Shown here: positions 1-7,497 of the stretch, one piece after another
Position numbering within the stretch: position 1 is the first letter of the stretch
Layout: every line of letters starts with the position of its first letter
Origin: an uncultured Myxococcaceae bacterium
GTDB taxonomy: Bacteria > Myxococcota_A > Polyangia > Polyangiales > Ga0077539
NCBI GenBank assembly: GCA_945952225.1
Contig: CAMFHP010000028.1
Coordinates: 18,689 to 82,688 of the forward strand
Length of the DNA: 64,000 nt
Direction: 5' to 3'
Translations under genes and position numbers: made by a program
Notes under the pieces: model-generated
The model's input: only the letters and a program-made list of their open reading frames with translations
Told to the model about the DNA's origin: nothing
The model's database searches: none

Positions 1-140
1 CGGAGTCAAGTACAAGTCCGCGGCGACGGTGAGGCGCGGTGGTCGGGCGTGATGGCGGGCCCTATGTCATCGCCGTTGCGTGGCGGGCGACGCGGGCAGA
101 AGCTCCCGCGCGCCGTGTTCACGGCGGGAGGACCACACTC

Positions 141-1061
141 ATGGGCTACGGTGGGTACAGCTACGAGGCGCACCAGGCGATCACGTCGGCGCGCGCGCAA
201 CAGCCTGCGGCGCAGGTGTTCGCGAAGGGCGACGTGCACGCGAAGATGAACCCGAAGGGCGTGAAGCTCCGCGAGTGCCGCGACAGCGCCGAGCACCCGA
301 ACTCGGTGGGCATCGTGTTCGCGCTCGACATCAGCGGGTCGATGGGCGCGATCCCCGAGCTGCTCGCGCGCCGTGAGCTCCCGCGCTTCATGAAGGTGCT
401 GCTCGATTGCGGGGTCACCGACCCGCAGATCCTCTTCATGGCCTTCGCCGACGCGCGCTACGACGTCACGCCGCTGCAGGTCGGGCAGTTCGAGTCGACC
501 GCCGAGCTCATGGACAAGTGGCTCACCATGACCTCGATGTTCAACGGCGCGCGCGGCACGGCCTACACGGGCCCGCTCCAGGGCGGCGAGAGCTACGAGC
601 TGGCGCTGCACTTCATCGCGAAGCACACGGCCGTCGACGGGTGGGAGAAGCGCCGTCGCAAGGGCTACGTGTTCATGACCGGCGACGAGGAGGCCTATCC
701 CTCGGTGCCCCGCGAGACCGTGTCGCTCGTGCTCGGCTACGACCCGCAGGAAGACATCCCCCTCGAAACGGTGATGACCGCGCTGCGCGAGCGGTGGGAG
801 CCGTTCTTCGTCATTCCCGACCACGGTCGTCGCGGCGTCGAGCCCTTCTGGCAGAAGCACTTCGGCGCGAACACGATCGTGCTCGACGGACCCGTCGACA
901 CCTGCGCGGTCTCGGCGCTCCTCGTGGCCTTCGGCGAGGGCGTGCTCCACGACCTCACGCAGGCCGAAGAGGTGCTCCGCAAGAGCGGAACGGAGCCCGC
1001 GCGGGTGAAGGCCTCGATCCAGGCGATCACGCCCTGGTTCAAGGCGCGCGCCGCGAAGTGA
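141..1061 (+). CDS. VWA-domain (MIDAS) protein
   Basis: A 306-aa soluble protein with a von Willebrand factor A domain. The metal-ion-dependent adhesion site is visible as DISGSMG (D63, S65, S67). VWA domains bind divalent metal and usually mediate protein-protein contacts, often with an AAA+ ATPase; none is adjacent here, so the partner is unknown. There is no signal peptide or membrane segment. The start is ATG 141 because a strong GGGAGGA lies 8 nt upstream; in-frame extension back to 39 gives a basic, unlikely leader. The C-terminal third (after about residue 230) carries no motif I recognise. It stands alone, with about 115 bp to the next gene. Confident about the domain, not about the role. 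Confidence 0.88.
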   Translation: MGYGGYSYEAHQAITSARAQQPAAQVFAKGDVHAKMNPKGVKLRECRDSAEHPNSVGIVFALDISGSMGAIPELLARRELPRFMKVLLDCGVTDPQILFMAFADARYDVTPLQVGQFESTAELMDKWLTMTSMFNGARGTAYTGPLQGGESYELALHFIAKHTAVDGWEKRRRKGYVFMTGDEEAYPSVPRETVSLVLGYDPQEDIPLETVMTALRERWEPFFVIPDHGRRGVEPFWQKHFGANTIVLDGPVDTCAVSALLVAFGEGVLHDLTQAEEVLRKSGTEPARVKASIQAITPWFKARAAK

Positions 1062-1176
1062 CACGCTGTCGACGCCGCGCGACACGCTGAGGCGTCACGG
1101 CAACGTCTCGCGCACTTCGAACTCCCACGCTGCGCGTCTCCGTTTTCGGCACACGCGCTGCTCTGCGCGCGTCGCC

Positions 1177-1893
1177 ATGTCGCCCCATCGCTTCGCCGTC
1201 GTCGCGCTCGTCACCACGCTGTTCGCACCCGCCGTCGTGCGCGCCGATCCGTGGCACCTCACGGTCTCGGCGGGCACGGACTTCCCCATCGCCGCGGGCG
1301 CGCGCGTCGACGTCGAGGGCCCGCTGCGGCTGCGTCTCTCGACCTCGGTGGGTGTGATGCCGGGCGCCTACGTCGACGCCATCAACGCCATCGGAACCTC
1401 CGCGGGCTGGTACACCGACTCCGAGGCCCAGCTCATTCGCACGGCGCTGCGGAGCTCGTTCGTGTGGCGCACGCACGTGGGGTGGCGTCCGTGGCCGCGG
1501 CTGCCGCTCACGGTGATGGCGGGCTACGGGCTCGTGACGCTCGGCGGCGGCGCGAGCGCGCAGGAGCTCATCGCGGGCGTGACGGGCGCGACCATTCCGC
1601 CGGGCACGGGCAGCGGCACGTACTCGTACGCGGTGCGGTCGACGCTGCACATGGTCGACGTCGAGGTGGGGTGGTCGTGGCGCTTCTTCTCCGACCGCCT
1701 TGAAGTGTCGGCGTGCGTGGGCTTCGCGGGCACGGCCTCGTCGCACACGACCATCACGCCGCAGTACACCCCGCGGAATCCCAACGCCGCCGCGGCCTTC
1801 ACGAACTACGGCGCGCAGTACCTCGACGACACGCTCCAGTCGTACGTGTTCACGCCGGTGCTGTCGCTGTGGGCGGGCTGGCGCGTCTTCTGA
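1177..1893 (+). CDS. Secreted, probable outer-membrane barrel-like protein
   Basis: A 238-aa protein with a clear Sec signal peptide (hydrophobic stretch VVALVTTLFAPAVVRA, cleavage likely after the second Ala of VVRA). The mature part is rich in Gly, Trp, Tyr, Val and Thr in alternating patterns and ends in a C-terminal aromatic (WRVF), which is how outer-membrane beta-barrels usually end. No named family is recognised. The product is probably an envelope protein; barrel topology is an inference from composition. It lies 70 bp upstream of an MFS transporter on the same strand, but a shared function is not evident. Confidence 0.7.
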   Translation: MSPHRFAVVALVTTLFAPAVVRADPWHLTVSAGTDFPIAAGARVDVEGPLRLRLSTSVGVMPGAYVDAINAIGTSAGWYTDSEAQLIRTALRSSFVWRTHVGWRPWPRLPLTVMAGYGLVTLGGGASAQELIAGVTGATIPPGTGSGTYSYAVRSTLHMVDVEVGWSWRFFSDRLEVSACVGFAGTASSHTTITPQYTPRNPNAAAAFTNYGAQYLDDTLQSYVFTPVLSLWAGWRVF

Positions 1894-1963
1894 TCGCGGC
1901 CTGCGCGTCACACGGAAATCGCTTCCGCACAGGGTCTCCGCGACGATAGAACGTCGCGCTGCC

Positions 1964-3178
1964 GTGCTCTCCCGCATCCCCGACCGCAACGTCCGCGTCA
2001 TCTACCTCTCGATGCTCCTCGTGAGCACCGCCTACGGAATCGCCGTGGCCGTGCTCTCGCTGCACCTCACCGCGCACGGCATCCCGAAGCTCGCGATGGG
2101 CGGCCTCGCGTCGGCCTTCGCGCTCGGGCTCATGGTGTGCTCCGGCGCCGCGGGATGGCTCGTCGCGCGCGTCGGCCCGAAGCGTGTGCTCGCGGGGGCG
2201 CTCTTCGGCTACGCGGTGTGCGTCTCGCTCTTTCCGCTCTGGTCGACGGTGCCTGCGCTCACCGTGGCGCGCTTCTTCGACGGCGCGTCGAGCGCGTTCA
2301 TCTGGGTCGCCGCCGAGACCGCGCTCCTCGCCGTGGCCGACCGCACGCACAAGGGCGTGATCATGAGCGGCTACGCCGTGGCCTTCGCGCTGGGCTACGT
2401 GATCGGACCGCTCGTGGCCTCGGGCGTGGTGCACCTGCACAGCACGTCGGCGTCGTTCCTCGTGTCGGGCGCGCTGGGCCTCGCGTCGTCGATGGTGGTC
2501 GCGCGCGGCCTCGACGGACGGCTCCAGCACTCGCACGACGAGGCCCACGGCGACGCGCCGGTCACCGACCTCGCGGCCATCGCGTGGCGCATCAAGACCT
2601 CGTGCGCGGGGGCCTTCGCGTACGGGTACTTCCAGGCCTCGGTGGTGCTCTTTCTCCCGCTCTTTCTCATCGAGTCGCGGGGCGTTCCCGAGAAGCACAC
2701 GATCTTCGTCACGGCCTTCTTCGCCGCGGGAATGCTCGGCCTCACCACCACCCTCGCGCGCCTCGGCGACCGCCACGGACACCTCCGCGTCATGGCCCTC
2801 CTCGGCCTCGTGGGCGCCTCGATGGTGGGCGCCTTCGTGGCCCTGCCGAACTTCGCGCTCATGTGCGCCGCGGTCTTCATCGCCGGGGCCACCCTCGCGT
2901 CGATCTCGCCGCTGAGCCTCGCGCTCCAGGGCGTCGTCTCACCCCCGCAGGATCTCGGCCGCGCCAACGCGCTCTACAACGCCGCGTACGCCGTGGGCAT
3001 CCTCCTCGGGCCGCCTGTCTCGGGCGCGATCTTTCAGCACCGCGGCGGCGTCGCGATGCTCCTGCACCTCACGGCGCTGTGGCTCGGCTTCGTGGCCATC
3101 GCGTGGGTCTTCGCCGCCGACGATCCGCGGGCCCGCGCGCGCGCCGCCGCGCCCGTCGCCGACACCGAACTGCCCTGA
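1964..3178 (+). CDS. Major facilitator superfamily transporter
   Basis: A 404-aa inner-membrane protein with about 12 hydrophobic segments in two six-helix halves and a cytoplasmic loop near residue 190 (charged stretch with His/Asp). The loop between TM2 and TM3 has the basic pattern typical of MFS proteins (GWLVARVGPKRVLAG resembles the G-x3-D/R-x-G-R-R motif A). Substrate cannot be told from sequence. The start is taken as GTG 1964, giving a short polar N-terminus before TM1; ATG 2012 would cut into TM1, and the frame open upstream to 1700 lies inside the previous gene. It converges with the next gene with only 2 bp between stop codons. Confidence 0.85.
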   Translation: MLSRIPDRNVRVIYLSMLLVSTAYGIAVAVLSLHLTAHGIPKLAMGGLASAFALGLMVCSGAAGWLVARVGPKRVLAGALFGYAVCVSLFPLWSTVPALTVARFFDGASSAFIWVAAETALLAVADRTHKGVIMSGYAVAFALGYVIGPLVASGVVHLHSTSASFLVSGALGLASSMVVARGLDGRLQHSHDEAHGDAPVTDLAAIAWRIKTSCAGAFAYGYFQASVVLFLPLFLIESRGVPEKHTIFVTAFFAAGMLGLTTTLARLGDRHGHLRVMALLGLVGASMVGAFVALPNFALMCAAVFIAGATLASISPLSLALQGVVSPPQDLGRANALYNAAYAVGILLGPPVSGAIFQHRGGVAMLLHLTALWLGFVAIAWVFAADDPRARARAAAPVADTELP

Positions 3179-3180
3179 AT

Positions 3181-5202
3181 CTACGGCGTCTCGCGCGGCT
3201 GGAGCGCGGCGTTCACCCGGGCTTCGAGGGCGCGCGCTTCCGGTGACACGGGCTCCGTCGTGAGGAGCGGCGCGAGCGTCCTCCGCGCGGCGTCGACCAT
3301 GTGCAGCGAGAGCAGCGCGTCGCACTGGGCGAGGGTGCGCGCGGGCGTGTTCGGCGGCTGCTGCATCACGGGTGCACCCGCCCGGTCGAGGGCCTGCGCG
3401 AGCGCGAGGATTCCCCCGTTCGCCGGATCGCGCGCCGCGGCCTGACGGAGCGTCGCCAGGGCCTCGGGCCAGCGTCCCGTCGTGGCCTGCACCAGCGCGA
3501 GGTTCTGCCACGCGAGCCACGCATCGGGCGTCGCGCGGAGCACCTCCACGAGCTGCCGTTCGGCCTCGGCGTACGACCCCGTGCGGGCGTGGGCGATGGC
3601 CCGCGCGATGCGGTACTGAAAGGCCGTGCGACGGGCCTCGCGCACCGCGGGCGACCAGCGCACCTCGACGCTCCCGAGGCGCGTCGTGAGGCGCACCGGC
3701 GGAGGAGCACCCGCGTCGATGGCGTCGAAGAAGTCACGCACCCGCAGGAGCGTCTCGGGGTCGCGATCGGGGGTGGCCGCGCCGAGGGCCGCCGCGAGCT
3801 TCAGCGCGAGCTCGGTGTCGTAGTACGGGTGCCGCAGCGTGCGGGCCGCGTCGACGCCGCGCGCGTAGAGCCGCACGGCCTCGTCGATGCGCCCCTCGCT
3901 CTGTCGGATGCGCGCGAGCTCGGCCCACCCGTACGCGCTCTCGGGGCTCACGCGGACGTCGTTCTGCCACAGGTCTTCGTCGGTGATGAAGTCGCCCACG
4001 TGACTCACGGTGATCGCCGCGCACGCGAGCGCCGCCGCGCCCACCGCACCCGCCGCGAGCGGAACCTTCGCAGCCCGCGTCACGCCCCGCGCCGCGAGCG
4101 CCGCCACGCCGAGCATCGGGAGGTACAGGCACCGCGGCGACGCGAGCGTCATCAGGTGCAGGTCGAACACGTTGAGCACCAGCGCGAGGGGAACGATCCA
4201 CCACGCGAGGTCCGCGGCCCACACGCGCCACGCGGGCGTGCGCCAGGCCTTCACCGCCACCATCGCGCAGAGGGTCAGCGCGACGGCGCCCACGGCCACG
4301 CTCCACGGCGCATACGACGACGCCCCCGAGGCCGACCACGTGCGATAGCCCACCTGCGCCGCGGGATGCAGCGGCGCCACCGTGAGCGCGGTGTAGTACC
4401 CGAGCGTCGAGAGCACGCGCTGCACCGTGTCTCCGAGGCCCGTGAAGGCCTGCGCGAGCTGCGACGGCGGCACCACGAGCACGCGCACCACGAGGGCCCC
4501 CGCGAGCACCGCGCCCGCCTGCCACGACGCCCGACGACGCGCCGCGCTCGCGCCCCTGCACCACGCGTCGAGGGCGAGCATCGGGAGCACGGCCACCGCG
4601 GCCTCCTTCGCGAGGAGGCTCAGCGCGAGGAGGGCGCCGGCGATCCACCCGCGGTGCTTGCGCTCGCCGTCGAGCGTGCGCAGCGCGAGGAGCGCGAAGA
4701 GGGCCATCCAGAGGTCCGTGGCGCCCGAGATCCAGGTCACCGAGGTGGGCCGCGACGGATGCAGCGCGAAGAGGGCGGCGCCCGCGGCCGCGGCGAGGTC
4801 GCGCGTGTTGTCGTCGCCCGCGTCGAGGCGCCTGCGCACGAAGCCGAAGGCCAGCAGCGTGTTGGCCACGTGGAGCGCGAGGTTCACCGCGTGGTACCCG
4901 AGCGGCGACGCGCCGAACACCTGCCAGGAGAGCGCGTACACCGCGGTCACGAGCGGGCGCCAGTAGAGCAGCGCACGGGCCTCGCCGGTCTCGGTCACCG
5001 CCGACGCGTGCACGAAGTTGCCCGCGAGCAGCGAGGGCAGGCGCGCGAGCTCGTGGAGGTACGCGTTCGAGGCGATGAGCGTGTGGTCGTCCCACACGAA
5101 GTTGCCCACGAGGCCCGGCGCGAACACCACCACCGTGACCAGCGTGAGGAGCGCGACGAGCTTCGACCGCGGAGACATGGCCTTCTCGTCACCCTCACGC
5201 AT
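3181..5202 (-). CDS. TMTC/GT-C-like multi-TM protein with C-terminal TPRs (copy A)
   Basis: A 673-aa protein: about 9-11 transmembrane segments in the first 400 residues, then a soluble tail with TPR-like helices. The first periplasmic loop carries WDDH (D38, D39) and a later loop HPSRPTSVTWISGATD, both typical of the TMTC/DUF1736-type GT-C fold proteins, whose acidic pair is thought to serve lipid-linked sugar transfer. The likely role is a membrane glycosyltransferase acting on secreted proteins. Start ATG 5202 has GAGG 8 nt upstream; a longer GTG start at 5250 would overlap the preceding gene by 14 bp and lacks a ribosome-binding site. It is a divergent paralogue of its upstream neighbour, so the pair looks like an old tandem duplication. 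Confidence 0.8.
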   Translation of the reverse strand: MREGDEKAMSPRSKLVALLTLVTVVVFAPGLVGNFVWDDHTLIASNAYLHELARLPSLLAGNFVHASAVTETGEARALLYWRPLVTAVYALSWQVFGASPLGYHAVNLALHVANTLLAFGFVRRRLDAGDDNTRDLAAAAGAALFALHPSRPTSVTWISGATDLWMALFALLALRTLDGERKHRGWIAGALLALSLLAKEAAVAVLPMLALDAWCRGASAARRRASWQAGAVLAGALVVRVLVVPPSQLAQAFTGLGDTVQRVLSTLGYYTALTVAPLHPAAQVGYRTWSASGASSYAPWSVAVGAVALTLCAMVAVKAWRTPAWRVWAADLAWWIVPLALVLNVFDLHLMTLASPRCLYLPMLGVAALAARGVTRAAKVPLAAGAVGAAALACAAITVSHVGDFITDEDLWQNDVRVSPESAYGWAELARIRQSEGRIDEAVRLYARGVDAARTLRHPYYDTELALKLAAALGAATPDRDPETLLRVRDFFDAIDAGAPPPVRLTTRLGSVEVRWSPAVREARRTAFQYRIARAIAHARTGSYAEAERQLVEVLRATPDAWLAWQNLALVQATTGRWPEALATLRQAAARDPANGGILALAQALDRAGAPVMQQPPNTPARTLAQCDALLSLHMVDAARRTLAPLLTTEPVSPEARALEARVNAALQPRETP

Positions 5203-5236
5203 CGTCACGACCTCTGCCACGCCCGCGTTTGGAGCG

Positions 5237-6874
5237 TCAACGGTTGCCACCCGCGGCGAGCTGCTGGCGCGCGGCGGCTTCGAGCGCGTCGGCGTCGCGC
5301 GTCCACCGCGCGCGTCGGCGCATGAGGGCGAGGCGGGCGAGGGCGTCGGCGGGACGTCCGCGCATCAGCAGCAGCCGCGCGTAGTTCGCTTCGAAGCCCG
5401 CGTTGTCGGGATCACCCTGCGCCATGCGTTGAAAGTCGCGCTCGGCGCCGTCGAGGTCGCCGATGCGGGCGCGCACCATCGCGGAGCATCCCCACGCGCG
5501 GGCGTAGTCTCCCTTGCGCTGCGTGGCCGCGGTGCACAGCGCGAGCGCCGCGCGCAGGTCGCCGTCGCGGAGCTTGAAGACCCCCAGCGCGGTGAGCCCC
5601 ACGGGCGCGTCGGGGCTCGTCTCGACGGAAGCCGTCCAGAACGATTCGTCGTCGTGCCAGTCGGCGGCGCGCGCGGCGGTGAGGGCCGCGAGCGAGAGCA
5701 TCCACACGGCGGCGAGGGCCGACACCGCGCGGGGCGAGACGCGCGTCGCGAGGCGCGAGAACCCGTAGGCCGTGAGGGCCGCGGTGAAGGCGCTCCCGAA
5801 GTAGAGCAGCCGCTCGGCGTACATCACCGAGTAGTTGGCCTCGACGGAGCACACCGCGCCCAGCGTGAGCAGCGTCACCACCGCGCAGAGCGAGGCCCAC
5901 GGGCGCTCCCGACGGAGCCTCCACGCGACGACGCCGAGACCCGCGAGCGTGAGGGCGCCCGCGACGAGCTTCACGTCGAGCCACGGACGCGTCGCGAACA
6001 CCCCGGGGCCGTACAGGTGTTGCAACTCCACCGGCGCGACGAACTGCGTGAGCGCGTGCCCCACGAGGCGCACGCCGGTGATCCGTTGCAGCCACCAGGG
6101 CTCGGCGCGCAGCGGGTTCATCACCGCGTCGTCGAGAAAGCCCTGCACCCCGCCACACGTGTACGCACGCGCCGCGAGCACCGCCGCGAACGTGGCCGCA
6201 TACACCGCGTGTCGCGCGTAGAGCACGAAGGAGCGCGGTCGTCGCATCACGAGGTCGTGCGCGACGAGCGTGGGGAGCAGCAGCACGGCGGATTCCTTCG
6301 AGAGCAGCGCCGCCGCGAACGCGAGCGCGGCGCCCACGCGCGAACGGCCGTCGTCGCGCGTGTGGAGCGCGAGGGCCGCGAGCGCGAAGAGGGCCGACGT
6401 GAGCTCGGCCTGACCGACGCCCGCGTACACCGCGTCGGTGTGGAGCGTGTGCACCGCGAAGAGCGCCCCCGCGAGCGCCGCCACGCGGAGCCCCGCGCCC
6501 GCACCGAGCGTGAGCGCGAACACCATCGCCGTGACCGCGCCGTGCAGGAGCGCGTTGATCGCATGAACGACCGCGGGCGAGGGGCCGAACACCGCGCGCT
6601 CCACCGCGAAGAGGAGCGTCTGCAACGGACGCCACGCGCCCACCATGCCGGGCGTTCCGCGGGCGACTCCGAAGGCGTCGTATTCGAACACGCGCGTCCA
6701 CGAGACGGCGCCGGTGACCACGGGGTGCGCCTCGATCACCGCGTGGTCGTCGATGACGTAGCCGTTGCCGAGCGCGCCGAGGTGGAGCCCCGTCGCGAGC
6801 GCCGCGAGCAGGGCCCCGACGGTGCGCGGTGCGGGAGGCGTCGGAGGCGCGGGCGTCGTGGCGTCGGGCTGCAT
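5237..6874 (-). CDS. TMTC/GT-C-like multi-TM protein with short TPR tail (copy B)
   Basis: A 545-aa relative of the gene that follows it. The first loop holds VIDDHAVIEAH with the acidic pair D42/D43; the second loop contains AVHTLHTDAVYAGVGQAEL, matching the HPxRxxxVxWI-type region of copy A. About 10 transmembrane segments are followed by a roughly 120-residue soluble tail with TPR-like helices (GDLRAALALCTAATQR, GDLDGAERDFQRMAQGD). Inferred to be a GT-C-fold glycosyltransferase of unknown donor and acceptor. ATG 6874 has no good Shine-Dalgarno. It is 34 bp from copy A and almost certainly co-transcribed with it. Confidence 0.78.
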   Translation of the reverse strand: MQPDATTPAPPTPPAPRTVGALLAALATGLHLGALGNGYVIDDHAVIEAHPVVTGAVSWTRVFEYDAFGVARGTPGMVGAWRPLQTLLFAVERAVFGPSPAVVHAINALLHGAVTAMVFALTLGAGAGLRVAALAGALFAVHTLHTDAVYAGVGQAELTSALFALAALALHTRDDGRSRVGAALAFAAALLSKESAVLLLPTLVAHDLVMRRPRSFVLYARHAVYAATFAAVLAARAYTCGGVQGFLDDAVMNPLRAEPWWLQRITGVRLVGHALTQFVAPVELQHLYGPGVFATRPWLDVKLVAGALTLAGLGVVAWRLRRERPWASLCAVVTLLTLGAVCSVEANYSVMYAERLLYFGSAFTAALTAYGFSRLATRVSPRAVSALAAVWMLSLAALTAARAADWHDDESFWTASVETSPDAPVGLTALGVFKLRDGDLRAALALCTAATQRKGDYARAWGCSAMVRARIGDLDGAERDFQRMAQGDPDNAGFEANYARLLLMRGRPADALARLALMRRRARWTRDADALEAAARQQLAAGGNR

Positions 6875-6939
6875 ACGCGAAGGGGCGACACAGATACCGC
6901 GACCGCGCCGCGGGTGTCATGCGCGAGACGCAGCCGCGC

Positions 6940-7365
6940 TCACGGCTTGAAGGGCGCCCCGTAACACGGGATGTGCTCCCGCATCTGTTCGCGCATCTGC
7001 CGCCGCGCGTCCGCCGCGTCGCGTTGTCGTCGTCGCGCCCGCGCCGCGTCGAAGGCCGGTCGTGCCGCGGTGACGTCGGCGGTGGTGGCGCCATCGCACG
7101 CCTCGCGTCCTCCGTCGGCATCGCCTGCATCGCCCGCGTCGTGCGCGGTCTCCACGTCGTCGGCGCGCGCGGCGTCGTGCAGGGCGCTCGCATCGACCGC
7201 GGCCTCGGGGGCGCGCGGCGAGACCTCACGCGCTTCGGGACGACACGCGCCGAGGGCCATCGCGAAGGCCACCCCCGCGAGGGGCGTACGCGCACAGAAC
7301 GGGCACACGACACCCACACGAATGTGGCGCGCACAGCGAACACACGGAACGAGCTGGGGGATCAC
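6940..7365 (-). CDS. Small zinc-ribbon protein with hydrophobic segment
   Basis: A 141-aa protein beginning with a zinc ribbon (C8-x2-C11 and C21-x2-C24, in PCVRCARHI and CPFC), then a short hydrophobic stretch (AGVAFAMALGAC), an acidic Ala/Asp-rich linker and an Arg/Gln-rich tail ending IPCYGAPFKP. This layout (zinc ribbon, one hydrophobic segment, linker, tail ending near YGxP) is one I associate with short uncharacterised myxobacterial proteins; that is recollection, not a search. The start is GTG 7365 with AGGAG 7 nt upstream, which settles the start within a much longer antisense open frame. It is divergent from the Cys-rich lipoprotein gene, sharing a 132-bp intergenic region. Function unknown. 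Confidence 0.7.
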   Translation of the reverse strand: MIPQLVPCVRCARHIRVGVVCPFCARTPLAGVAFAMALGACRPEAREVSPRAPEAAVDASALHDAARADDVETAHDAGDAGDADGGREACDGATTADVTAARPAFDAARARRRQRDAADARRQMREQMREHIPCYGAPFKP

Positions 7366-7497
7366 GGGGATGCTCCTTCGCGGTGGGGCTGAAGTGGTCA
7401 CCGCGCGCGGACCGTTGGGACGTACGAGGGTGCGCGAAGGCGCCTCGAAAATCGCGCCGTGTCGAGGGCGAGGCGTTGTACTTCTCGGAGCGATTCC

